Below are positions 1 through 8,080 of a stretch of DNA of 14,178 nucleotides, piece by piece. The position numbers and the translations under genes were made by a program. This DNA comes from Comamonadaceae bacterium (GTDB lineage: Bacteria > Pseudomonadota > Gammaproteobacteria > Burkholderiales > Burkholderiaceae_C). The notes below the pieces were generated by a model that saw nothing but the letters and a program-made list of their open reading frames with translations, was not told the origin of the DNA and did no database searches. The stretch is taken from assembly GCA_947372005.1 (NCBI GenBank), contig CANBRV010000031.1, positions 1 through 14,178 on the forward strand, written 5' to 3'. Each line of letters starts with the position of its first letter. The stretch's first letter is position 1.

Positions 1-2082
1 GGCGGCGGGCCAGATCGTCCTCCTCCTGAAAATGTGGATCGTCCTCCTTCTGGCGTGCCTAGCTCTGCTTTTGGGAATGATTTTTCAAGTTTAGTGCGTA
101 CCAGCGTTGGAACAGTTTTGCCTTTGTTCGGCAGTACATACATCATGTCGGATGCGGGCAAAAACACCGCGCTAGATCCATTAACTGTCCCTGTTGACTA
201 TCGCGTGGGGCCAGGGGATGAGGTCTTGATACGTGCTTGGGGTCAGATTGATATCGATTTTCAAGGACCTATTGATCGCGCGGGCATGATTTTCTTGCCA
301 AAAATTGGCTCGGTGATGCTTGCCGGCCAAAAACTGTCAGACCTGCAAAGTGTTTTGAAAACTGCTATTGGGCAGCAATATAAAAGCTTTGAATTAACTG
401 CTTCACTGGGTAGCTTGCGTCAAATTCAGTACTACATGACTGGTTTTGCAAAGCAAGTAGGTGTGCACACGACTGAATCTACTGCAACCGCATTGCATGG
501 GCTGATTGCATCGGGAGGCGCGCTGGCAGAGGGTGATCTGAGAAAAATTGAATTACGCAGAAGCGGGAAAGTCTTTGCAACGATAGATGCATATGAGTTT
601 TTGACGGAAGGGCATACCAGCATTGATCCTCAATTGCAGCCAGGTGACGTTTTGCACGTGCCAGCTGCCAAAGGTTTTTTTGCCGTAGCTGGTAATGTGC
701 GTCGCTCTGCTATTTATCATTTAAAAGATGGAATGACATTGGCTGATGCGCTTAGCTTGGCGGGTGGAGTCGCGCTTGGGCAAGAGGTGGCTAGTGTTAG
801 GCGTGAGCGCTTAAAGACAGATGCTGTATATGGACAAACGCGTCAAATGGATGTTTTTCCTGCTGATGCTGCCAATTTGGCAAAGCCTTTAGAAGACGGT
901 GATTTGTTGATGCTACTTCCCGTATCTCCGCGATTTGATACGGCCGTCACTTTGCGCGGTAACGTAGCTCAGCCTTTGAGGCAGCCACATTTTGCGAATA
1001 TGAGAGTGTCTGATCTGTTAAATCCGGCGACAGCTTTTATTCGTCCTGCTGTTTGGTCTGAACGCAACAGCCCAGCTGCTTTGGATGGCTTAACGAGGAC
1101 CGGTCGTGCAGTTGACTTTACAACTGAGTTCCCAAATGTCAATTGGGATTACGCTTCAATTGAGCGATACAACCGTGATTTGCAAGAGGTCACGGTTATT
1201 CCTTTCAATTTAGGTAAGGCTTTGAAAAAAATCCCTACTGAGGATTTAGTTTTAAGCCCTGGTGATGTTGTCATCATTTATGCGAAAGCTGATTTTCGTC
1301 AACCAGAGGTGCAAACTTTCCGGACTGTAAGGGTTGAGGGCGAAGTTGGCATACCTGGTGTCTACCCGATTCAAATGGGTGAGACTTTAAAAGATGTTTT
1401 AAAACGCGCTGGTGGTCTAACGGATAGGGCGTATATTTTTGGGACATTGCTCAGTCGTCTGAGCGCAAGAAAAACAGAGTCGATGATGCTAAAAGAAGCG
1501 TCAGATCGGATTGAGCAAGACTATTTACGTTATTTGTCTAGTCGTGCCCGTAATGCAACAAGTGCTGATGAGGGGTCGATTGGGTACCCAGAGATGGAAG
1601 CAATTAAATCATTGGTTCAAAAGTTGCGTGCGGTTGAACCCGATGGACGGGTTGCGCTTGATTTAAAAAATGCACAGGCTGATTTTTCTAATTATCCAGA
1701 TTTGATTTTAGAAGATCAGGATAAAGTAATTATTCCGTCTCTTCCTGCTACCGTAGCCGTAATGGGGGCAGTTTTCCGGCAAGGTACATTGCTGTGGGCT
1801 CGCGGCTCCACTGCCAAAGATTATGTTGAGAATGCAGGTGGTGTTCGCCAGCATGCGGATACTAAGGGACTGGTTATCTTTAAGGCGGACGGAACTGTGA
1901 AGCAGCAGGGTTACTCCTGGTTCTCTCCAGCTTGGGAGCGTTTGAATCCTGGCGATACTGTATTTGTGCCTGAAGATGTCCAATCTTCGGGATGGACGCG
2001 TTTGTTTCGTGACTGGAGCCAAATTTTCTATCAACTTGGCTTAGGTACTGCAGCACTCAAAATCTTAAAGTCCTCTTTGTAA
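1..2082 (+). CDS. SLBB-domain polysaccharide export protein (OPX/Wza-like), 5'-truncated by window edge
   Basis: The frame is open from base 1, so the gene begins outside the window. A GTG at 34 would be an internal codon in a proline-rich linker and is not a credible start. 693 residues are visible. After the linker (PDRPPPENVDRPP) and a segment ending in LPLFGSTY comes the Poly_export domain, with YRVGPGDEVLIRAWGQ at about residues 66-82. Several SLBB-type domains follow, marked by repeats such as VAGNVRRSAIYHL, VEGEVGIPGVYPI and VMGAVFRQGTLLW, each followed by an AGG-type turn. The C-terminus (GWTRLFRDWSQIFYQLGLG) is an amphipathic helix typical of large proteobacterial OPX proteins. By family, it forms the outer-membrane and periplasmic export channel for capsule or exopolysaccharide. 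A signal peptide is expected upstream. The stop overlaps the start of the next gene, a Wzz-like partner. The family is secure; the polymer is unknown. Confidence 0.9.
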   Translation, partial: GGGPDRPPPENVDRPPSGVPSSAFGNDFSSLVRTSVGTVLPLFGSTYIMSDAGKNTALDPLTVPVDYRVGPGDEVLIRAWGQIDIDFQGPIDRAGMIFLPKIGSVMLAGQKLSDLQSVLKTAIGQQYKSFELTASLGSLRQIQYYMTGFAKQVGVHTTESTATALHGLIASGGALAEGDLRKIELRRSGKVFATIDAYEFLTEGHTSIDPQLQPGDVLHVPAAKGFFAVAGNVRRSAIYHLKDGMTLADALSLAGGVALGQEVASVRRERLKTDAVYGQTRQMDVFPADAANLAKPLEDGDLLMLLPVSPRFDTAVTLRGNVAQPLRQPHFANMRVSDLLNPATAFIRPAVWSERNSPAALDGLTRTGRAVDFTTEFPNVNWDYASIERYNRDLQEVTVIPFNLGKALKKIPTEDLVLSPGDVVIIYAKADFRQPEVQTFRTVRVEGEVGIPGVYPIQMGETLKDVLKRAGGLTDRAYIFGTLLSRLSARKTESMMLKEASDRIEQDYLRYLSSRARNATSADEGSIGYPEMEAIKSLVQKLRAVEPDGRVALDLKNAQADFSNYPDLILEDQDKVIIPSLPATVAVMGAVFRQGTLLWARGSTAKDYVENAGGVRQHADTKGLVIFKADGTVKQQGYSWFSPAWERLNPGDTVFVPEDVQSSGWTRLFRDWSQIFYQLGLGTAALKILKSSL

Positions 2083-3338
2083 TGACAGATATTAAATTGG
2101 AAACTAAGGCGGTGCCGGCGGTTGGTGCTTCGCATCTGTTGATGCGTTTGTCCAACTACCGTAGATTTTTACTTATAGTTACTTTATTTATTGGCATGGT
2201 TGTAGGAGTGCTTTCAGCAACCTCATCGCCTATTTTTACGGCCTATGCTCGGTTGCTCCCTCCACAAACGAATACTTCGACAGCTTCAGCGCAGTTCAAT
2301 CAGGTCGGCGGAGGCGCGCTTTTGGGCGCTTCTGCACTCACTTTAAAAAACCCATCTGATTTATATGCGAGCTTGTTCTACAGCCGTGCCGTTCAAGATA
2401 ATGTGATTGCTAGATTTAAGCTTGCCGAGCACTATGGAATCTCAGATGCAGATTTATTACGCACCGACATCAGTAAAAGAACTAAAGTTGAGGTGGGTAA
2501 GGACGGCATTATTACGCTTGCGTACACTGATAAGACCGCCAGCAATGCCGCTGATATAGCGAACGGCATGATTGATGCCATGTATCAAATTGCGCAGCGC
2601 TTAGCCAAAGAAGAGGCTGAGCGTAGGAGCGAGTTTTATATATCCTTGGTCGCAGAGGCGCAATCGCGCTTAGCTGTGGCGTTAGAAGAACTACGTGTGG
2701 TTGAGAAAGAAACTAATTTAACACGGCTGAAAGGGCAGGAAGAATCCTCAGTCTCGACTTTGATGGAGTTGCAAGGCTTGATTTCGACGCGCGAAATCGA
2801 ATTAAAAAAAATGATGGTTACTGCTACAGAGCAGCACCCTGAAATTGTGCGTGTTAAATCTGAAGTGGCGTCTTTGAGGGCCGAGCTTCAGCGGCTTTTT
2901 GCAAATACAAAGCGCCCCACAAAAGATGACGAGAAAGCAAACCCAAAGCAGAAAGCAGATAAGTTAAAGGCTAATTCAGGGATAGTGACAGGCTTGCTAT
3001 TTCCTTTTAATTCCTACGCAGACTCACGGGCAAAAGTAGAACCTTTACGAACTGCTGTTGAAAGTTACGCAAACGTTCTATCTCAATTAATCAGAGCTCA
3101 AGCACTATCGCGCATTGATGAAACTCGTGATTTTGCTGGTATATCAATACTCGATTCGGCGGTTCCTCCAACGCGTAAATCGGGCCCTAAAGTTGGCACT
3201 AACACCTTTGTAGGTCTCCTCATCGGTTTCTTGGTTGCAACAATGCTAGCTGTCGCATGGGATATTTTGTTTACCGACCCATCGCGCAAAGCTCGCTGGC
3301 GTATTGTTTACCGTTCGTTTTTACGCAGAGGGCGTTAG
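2082..3338 (+). CDS. Wzz/PCP-family polysaccharide chain-length determinant, no kinase domain
   Basis: This 418-residue inner-membrane protein has two membrane segments, at about residues 29-46 (FLLIVTLFIGMVVGVL) and 376-397 (FVGLLIGFLVATMLAV), with a large periplasmic region between them. Residues about 175-275 are coiled coil and include TEQHPEIVRVKSEVASL, a motif common in this family (EQxPExxRxxxE). A lysine-rich insert lies at about 277-295. AVPPTRKSGPK precedes the second membrane segment, as in other Wzz proteins. The cytoplasmic tail is only about 20 residues and has no Walker motifs or tyrosine cluster, so it is not a fused BY-kinase. By family, it sets polymer length and docks with the OPX partner. 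Its ATG overlaps the preceding TAA by one base and lacks a strong Shine-Dalgarno, which suggests translational coupling. Confidence 0.9.
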   Translation: MTDIKLETKAVPAVGASHLLMRLSNYRRFLLIVTLFIGMVVGVLSATSSPIFTAYARLLPPQTNTSTASAQFNQVGGGALLGASALTLKNPSDLYASLFYSRAVQDNVIARFKLAEHYGISDADLLRTDISKRTKVEVGKDGIITLAYTDKTASNAADIANGMIDAMYQIAQRLAKEEAERRSEFYISLVAEAQSRLAVALEELRVVEKETNLTRLKGQEESSVSTLMELQGLISTREIELKKMMVTATEQHPEIVRVKSEVASLRAELQRLFANTKRPTKDDEKANPKQKADKLKANSGIVTGLLFPFNSYADSRAKVEPLRTAVESYANVLSQLIRAQALSRIDETRDFAGISILDSAVPPTRKSGPKVGTNTFVGLLIGFLVATMLAVAWDILFTDPSRKARWRIVYRSFLRRGR

Positions 3339-3339
3339 C

Positions 3340-4617
3340 TTGAGTCATTCTGTTACCCAAAAGTTGCGTGGACGTTGGGCTACGGCAGTTGGTTTGATAT
3401 TTTTTCAAGTTCTTGGATTAGCTATTCCATTACTTGTGCTGCCTTTGCTATCACGTGCTTTGGGGACAGGGGGCTTTGGTCAACTGATGTTGGCTCAAGC
3501 GGTGGTTCTTCTTGCTGTGCTATGGGTTGACGCAGCATTTAATGTGCAATCGCAGCGCGAGGCATCAGCTGACATAGCGCAAGAAAAAAAATTACCGCAA
3601 GCCTTGCTAGACAATTTGATTGTTCGCATTGGCGCTGCATTGCTAGCAATTGCATTTTTGCTGTGTTTGCCTTTATTCTTGCATAGCCTTTCATACAGCT
3701 TGCTTCTTGCAAGTTGTCCTTTGCTAGTTGGGACGCTTATATTTCCGCAGTGGTGGCTACTTGCAACTGGCCGCGGGTTGCTGATGGGGGTGGCTACTGT
3801 GCTTGGGCGGATAGGTAGTGCACTGCTTGTTTGGCTGTACGTTGACTCGGCGGCAGATACGGTGGTTGCGGCTTTAGCTATCTCTGTGGGCTCATTGCTT
3901 TCGGGTTTGATTTTGATTCCTGTTTGGTTGGGCTCTTTGATACGTGCTCGAAGCTCGTTGTCGTGGACGCATTGGCACGGCTATGCAAGGACTATTCGTC
4001 CTACCTTGCTGTCAGCTTTTTTTGCTAGTGCCTGTGCGCAATTGCCTATTGTGGCGTTGGGGACGTGGGCTGGTGCTATTCAAACGGGATTGTTTAGTGC
4101 GGCTGATCGCCTAACTAGAGCGGGGGCTCATGTGCTGACTTTGGTTGAACAGTCTTTGCTGACTCAGTGGTTGCAGCCAATTGCAACAAACAAAGAACGA
4201 CTGAATAAAATGCGCAGCACCATTTTGGTGTACTTATCTGCTGGTTTGATACTTGGCGTTTGCGTGGCTTGGTTTTTAGCGCCTTGGATTATTCATTTTT
4301 TATATTCAGATTCGTTTCTATTAGCGGTCGACATCTTGCGTGTATTACTTGTATGGTTGTTCTTGCAGGCTATGCGACGAGCAGTTGTCTCAGCTTATTG
4401 GATTGTTGAGCATGAGATTAAGGCGCAAGCGAAAATTCAATGGTTGGAGACATTTTTGTATCTCAGCTTGCTTGTGCTTGGCGCGCTTTTTATAGATCGT
4501 TTTCCTACTATGAGCTGGGGTTTATGGATGGCTTTTAGTTTGTGCTTGATTGAAGTCATCTTGCTATCAGCTTTTAGATTCGCTTCAAATTGGACTAAAC
4601 AAATAAACACCATATGA
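3340..4617 (+). CDS. Wzx-like polysaccharide flippase (Polysacc_synt/MVF family)
   Basis: The protein has 425 residues from a TTG start at 3340. I chose this start because AGAGGG (3327-3332) sits 7 bases upstream and the preceding stop ends at 3338. An earlier in-frame TTG at 3304 would overlap the upstream gene and lacks such a site. The protein is almost entirely hydrophobic, with roughly 12 candidate membrane segments. The N-terminus shows the flippase pattern LPLLSRALGTGGFGQLMLAQA, and FPQWWLLATGR at about 135-145 corresponds to the FPQWxFQG region of Wzx proteins. By family, it flips undecaprenyl-linked repeat units to the periplasmic face of the inner membrane. Its neighbours (Wzz-, GT- and Wzy-like) support a Wzy-dependent pathway. 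Its stop overlaps the next gene's ATG (ATGA). The exact substrate cannot be read from sequence. Confidence 0.87.
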   Translation: MSHSVTQKLRGRWATAVGLIFFQVLGLAIPLLVLPLLSRALGTGGFGQLMLAQAVVLLAVLWVDAAFNVQSQREASADIAQEKKLPQALLDNLIVRIGAALLAIAFLLCLPLFLHSLSYSLLLASCPLLVGTLIFPQWWLLATGRGLLMGVATVLGRIGSALLVWLYVDSAADTVVAALAISVGSLLSGLILIPVWLGSLIRARSSLSWTHWHGYARTIRPTLLSAFFASACAQLPIVALGTWAGAIQTGLFSAADRLTRAGAHVLTLVEQSLLTQWLQPIATNKERLNKMRSTILVYLSAGLILGVCVAWFLAPWIIHFLYSDSFLLAVDILRVLLVWLFLQAMRRAVVSAYWIVEHEIKAQAKIQWLETFLYLSLLVLGALFIDRFPTMSWGLWMAFSLCLIEVILLSAFRFASNWTKQINTI

Positions 4618-5918
4618 AAATTGCAATGCTAATGAGTGTGTACGGCGATCGTGCTGTTGGCGGTGCTGAGCGAACGGCATTTGAATTGGCGAAGCAACTA
4701 GTGGAGCGAGGGCACTCTGTTTACATTCTCTCCCTTGGCCCCAAGGGCGGTCCGACGCCGCCTTCGACGGTTAACCAAGGAGTGCATTGCGAATATATTG
4801 CGCTGCGGCAATGGTATGACCCCTTCCATGCTAGCGCAACAACTGGACAGGCCAATGGCGCTGCACAAAAAATATGGCGAAGTGTCAAAAAAGCGGTATG
4901 GCATTTGACGGATATTTATAACCCATTGATGGCACGTGAAGTCCGTAAAAAATTAAAAATGATTAAACCTAATGTGTTTTTCACACACACATTACAAGGC
5001 TTTTCAGTTGGTGCATGGAATGCTGCCAATGCTTTGAATATCAAAGTCTTGCATATGACACATGATCATGCTTTGATTTGCCCTGGAACCGCAATGACCA
5101 AGGGTGTGAAGGCTTGTGAAAAAGTTTGCACCTCATGTCAGTTTTATAGCAGTCTACGGCACAGCGTTGCGGTTGCACCCGATGCGATTGTTGGACCATC
5201 TGAGATCATTTTGTATCGACATCGTCAATTTGGTTGGTTTGAAAATATTGCATCTCAAGTCGCTATTCCTAATGCGCTCCCGGCGAATTGGCCACTCATT
5301 TCGAAGGGTGAGATTGCTAATCCACTGAGGCAGGATAGTTCGGAGCTAGCGGAGCCAATCGTATTTGGATTTTTAGGACGCCTCGATGAAAGCAAAGGCG
5401 CCGATACCATTGCTCAGGCGTTATGTCTATTGCCAAAAGAGCTCAAAGGACGTTGGCGCATGCGCTTTGCAGGAGCTGGCACGATGGACTCTATACGTCA
5501 ATGGGTGCTGGCAGCATCTTCAGACGGCGCAAAAAATTGGGAGGAACTGAGTCCGTATATTGAATGTTTGGGGTTAGTTCAAGCAGACTCTTTTTTGCAA
5601 ACGCTTCACGTGTTAATTACGCCGTCTAGAGCACATGAGACTTTTTGTAATGTCGTGATGGAAGCCACTTCATTAGGACGTCCTGCTATTGTGTCTGATC
5701 GTGGCGCATTGCCTGAGCGAGTGCGGTCTGGTGAGTTGGGTTGGATTTTTCCTGCGGGCGATGCCTCAGCTCTTTCAACGCAAATGCGGCAACTCATTGA
5801 CGATCCAAAACAAATTTATGCCAAAGCGCAGACCGCCTTTGAGTTTCGCGATCAATATGATGCCAAGCTTCAGTGTGATCGCTTTGAATTTGTGCTGAAG
5901 GATCTCGTCAGTGCGTGA
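4614..5918 (+). CDS. GT4-family glycosyltransferase
   Basis: This is a 434-residue GT-B fold enzyme. The N-terminal acceptor domain begins MKIAMLMSVYGDRAVGGAER, with the Gly-Gly pair usual in GT4 enzymes, followed by a RGHSVYILS strand. The C-terminal nucleotide-sugar domain starts at about residue 249 (VFGFLGRLDESKGADTI). It carries the GT4 E-x7-E pair (E342 and E350, in HETFCNVVMEATSLGRP) and SDRGALPE. Between the domains is a cysteine group, C156, C168, C172 and C175, after HDHALICPG, which could bind a metal or be structural. By family, it transfers a sugar from a nucleotide donor onto the lipid-linked repeat unit on the cytoplasmic face. Donor and linkage cannot be predicted. The ATG overlaps the flippase stop by four bases. 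Only this one glycosyltransferase is visible, so others must lie elsewhere. Confidence 0.9.
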   Translation: MKIAMLMSVYGDRAVGGAERTAFELAKQLVERGHSVYILSLGPKGGPTPPSTVNQGVHCEYIALRQWYDPFHASATTGQANGAAQKIWRSVKKAVWHLTDIYNPLMAREVRKKLKMIKPNVFFTHTLQGFSVGAWNAANALNIKVLHMTHDHALICPGTAMTKGVKACEKVCTSCQFYSSLRHSVAVAPDAIVGPSEIILYRHRQFGWFENIASQVAIPNALPANWPLISKGEIANPLRQDSSELAEPIVFGFLGRLDESKGADTIAQALCLLPKELKGRWRMRFAGAGTMDSIRQWVLAASSDGAKNWEELSPYIECLGLVQADSFLQTLHVLITPSRAHETFCNVVMEATSLGRPAIVSDRGALPERVRSGELGWIFPAGDASALSTQMRQLIDDPKQIYAKAQTAFEFRDQYDAKLQCDRFEFVLKDLVSA

Positions 5919-7206
5919 ATCAGACAAGAAAGATTACAACTGGTGGGCTCATTCTGCTGAAACAGACCCTAGCTGGATGAAGTGGTGCCGCATGGGGATG
6001 GTGGCGACAGCAGTTGTATTTCTTGGTATGCAATTGACAGGTGGCGTTATTCGCTGGGTGTTAGATATGGTCGGCGCTTCTGTTTTGACTTATGTGCCTA
6101 ATCTAATGATGCTACTGTGCATCGTCGTATTTTTAGTGACCGAAGTTCTTTACGGACGGTTGCGACCTATTGCGTTCCTTTTCATGGTTTGGATAGCTTT
6201 AACTATCGCTGTTGGTGCCTTTACTACAGGTAGTGTGGCTCAGAGTATTTTTGGTTTATGGGTGTTATTGCCTTTTTTATTTGGCATGGCCTCAGCGCCA
6301 GTCCTAATGGAGCCGCATGCACTTCGACCAGCATTTTTTGTACTGCTGTTTCTGATTGCTGTAGGCGGTGTTTTGGTTCATAACTTTGTCGCACTGCCCT
6401 GGGTTGGTGTGTCGTATCAGGTTGGTGGTGTTGAAATCGAAGGCGCTCGTGAATGGCATGCCAGCGGTGGCAAGCAAAGGCTTTCTGGCTTGGCGCGTTC
6501 ATCTTTTGATGTCGCAGGACAAATCATTGTGACGGCAGGTATGTTGAGCCTATACATTAAATCATCCGGCTTGCTGCGGATAGTCCTCTGGAGTTTATGT
6601 GGCTTTGCGATTTCTTTATCAACATCTAAGGGGATTTTGCTTGCGCTGCTGATGACCGTGATTGCAAGCGAATCTTTGATTCGAAACAAAAAAGTCCCAT
6701 TAAAAATGATCTTTACGGTTGGCATTCTATGGCTAACTGTCCCGCCTATCATGGGGTGGACTATAGATTGGAGTCAAGCCGCCCGTACCGACATTGATAA
6801 CCCTCTTTATGGATCATTTATAGATCGAATGAATGATATGTGGCCTAGAGCATGGGAGCTAGCAACTGATAAAGGTTTACCACTACTAGGAAGAGGTCTG
6901 GGTGGAATCGGTGTTCCGGTTAGCGTCTTTGAACCAGCGCTTGCCAATGCGGGGGACAATTTATGGGTCTATGTGTTAGTTATTGCAGGTGTGATGTGCT
7001 TGCCATTTTTTGTGGCTGGCTATATTCAAATATATAAATACTGCGAGTCATTCGGAACCATTGAAATGCAAGAGCTGCTGGTTTTAGCTGTTATTGTGAA
7101 TTGGTATGGCGGCGTTTCTAATATTTTGGAGCACGCAGTGCTGGCTTTTGCTTTTGGCATCATGTGCCGATACTTAGCAACTCCTTTTTTTAAGCGTAAC
7201 TACTAA
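5911..7206 (+). CDS. Wzy/O-antigen ligase-like polymerase, integral membrane
   Basis: This 431-residue protein has about ten membrane segments and starts on GTG, with GAAGGA at 5897-5902 giving an 8-base spacer. The start overlaps the glycosyltransferase by 8 bases. It shows the layout of the O-antigen ligase/Wzy_C superfamily: a periplasmic loop with RLSGLARSSFDVAG (about 190-203), a helix with LSTSKGILLALL (about 236-247), and a second loop with GRGLGGIG (about 328-335) followed by NAGDNLWVYVL (about 347-357). By family, such proteins polymerise or ligate undecaprenyl-linked glycans in the periplasm. Polymerase and ligase cannot be told apart by sequence. Its position beside Wzx- and Wzz-like genes favours polymerase. 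The last 17 bases overlap the 3' end of the opposite-strand diguanylate cyclase gene, and I see no intrinsic terminator after it. Confidence 0.82.
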   Translation: MRESDKKDYNWWAHSAETDPSWMKWCRMGMVATAVVFLGMQLTGGVIRWVLDMVGASVLTYVPNLMMLLCIVVFLVTEVLYGRLRPIAFLFMVWIALTIAVGAFTTGSVAQSIFGLWVLLPFLFGMASAPVLMEPHALRPAFFVLLFLIAVGGVLVHNFVALPWVGVSYQVGGVEIEGAREWHASGGKQRLSGLARSSFDVAGQIIVTAGMLSLYIKSSGLLRIVLWSLCGFAISLSTSKGILLALLMTVIASESLIRNKKVPLKMIFTVGILWLTVPPIMGWTIDWSQAARTDIDNPLYGSFIDRMNDMWPRAWELATDKGLPLLGRGLGGIGVPVSVFEPALANAGDNLWVYVLVIAGVMCLPFFVAGYIQIYKYCESFGTIEMQELLVLAVIVNWYGGVSNILEHAVLAFAFGIMCRYLATPFFKRNY

Positions 7207-8080
7207 ATTTTTTGCTTTTACAAATTGCTTTAGATCTGTATAAATTAGCATCGGCTTCAGAAAAAAGATTTTCCAATCGTTTTGCACAATCTGTTTGGTA
7301 TTTATCACCAGGCGCATTGTGCCCTTCGCCGAACAAGGCCACGCCAAAGGCAGCGGATATTTCCAACCCAACTATTGCTGTCAGCTCTGCAAGAGCCTTT
7401 TCCATAGCGCTTTGTATCCTGATTGCGCCTACATCGCCAGAATGCGCTGTGATAACTGCAAACTCATCCCCACCAATACGAGCTAAGCACTCATAGGGGC
7501 GAACAAGTGGCCGCGCTAATTTTCCAAACTCTGCCAGTACCTTATCGCCTGTTGCATGACCAAGTTGATCGTTCACAGCTTTAAAACCATTGAGATCAAA
7601 TAAAACTAGGGCACCAGTTTGCCCGCTGCGCAAATTTTGCGTGTATAGCCGCTCGAAGTCCAAATTAAATTGACGGCGGTTAGCCAGTCCTGTGAGAGCA
7701 TCATTGTGGCTTGCGATCAATAGCCTTTGTAACTCAGAAAAACAATCTGTCACGTCTTCAACCATTAAATAGGCCGCAGGATTTAACCAAAGCCAGCGCA
7801 GCATTCGACCACCGCTCAGTTCAATTAATAACACCTGTGTTTGGTCGGCTGCAGTTTTTGCATCAACAAACTGCGCTAATTGCGTTCGGTTATTTTTAGA
7901 TAGCTCGCTACTTGCCAATAAACTCTTCAGAGGCAACGTGCCATTTTCTAGCTGTATATCTGGAAACCACGTGCTCAAATTAGAGTTGTTGCATGAAAAC
8001 CCATCAGTCGCAGGCGTCAGCAGTGTGTATTTTGTATTGGCAATGAGCTCGACAAAAGGATTTTTTTCATTAGACGGCAT
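7190..8080 (-). CDS. Diguanylate cyclase with N-terminal PAS-like region and GGDEF domain
   Basis: The protein has 296 residues from ATG at 8080. A GTG directly before it (8083) is possible, but GGAGAG at 8089-8094 is 8 bases from the ATG and only 5 from the GTG. The C-terminal GGDEF domain starts at about 125 with NDALTGLANRRQF. It holds LFDLNGFKAVNDQLGHATGD and the intact active-site motif RIGGDEF (GGDEF at 203-207). By family, it makes cyclic-di-GMP from two GTP. The inhibitory I-site position, normally RxxD five residues before GGDEF, reads RPYE (194-197). The first about 120 residues have no membrane segment. A stretch RMLRWLWLNPAAYLMVEDVTD resembles the end of a PAS domain, so this may be a cytoplasmic sensor; the PAS assignment is weak. 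The start overlaps the upstream HD-GYP gene, so the two are probably co-translated. Confidence 0.9.
   Translation of the reverse strand: MPSNEKNPFVELIANTKYTLLTPATDGFSCNNSNLSTWFPDIQLENGTLPLKSLLASSELSKNNRTQLAQFVDAKTAADQTQVLLIELSGGRMLRWLWLNPAAYLMVEDVTDCFSELQRLLIASHNDALTGLANRRQFNLDFERLYTQNLRSGQTGALVLFDLNGFKAVNDQLGHATGDKVLAEFGKLARPLVRPYECLARIGGDEFAVITAHSGDVGAIRIQSAMEKALAELTAIVGLEISAAFGVALFGEGHNAPGDKYQTDCAKRLENLFSEADANLYRSKAICKSKKFSSYA

Noticed and set aside
34..36. GTG at 34 as the start of the export protein
   Set aside because: The frame is open to base 1, the codon lies in a repeat of a proline-rich linker, and no signal peptide follows. The gene is simply cut by the window edge.
3304..3339. 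TTG at 3304 as the flippase start
   Set aside because: It overlaps the Wzz-like gene by 35 bases and has no Shine-Dalgarno. TTG at 3340 has AGAGGG at ideal spacing.
2804..3591. Eight-base A tracts at 2804-2811 and 3584-3591 as phase-variation switches
   Set aside because: Tracts this short are expected in AT-rich lysine codons, and both frames are intact. Only strain variation data could support a switch.
7207..7280. T-rich DNA after the Wzy-like gene as an intrinsic terminator
   Set aside because: Several T runs are present but no stable stem precedes them, and the DNA is coding sequence for the diguanylate cyclase.
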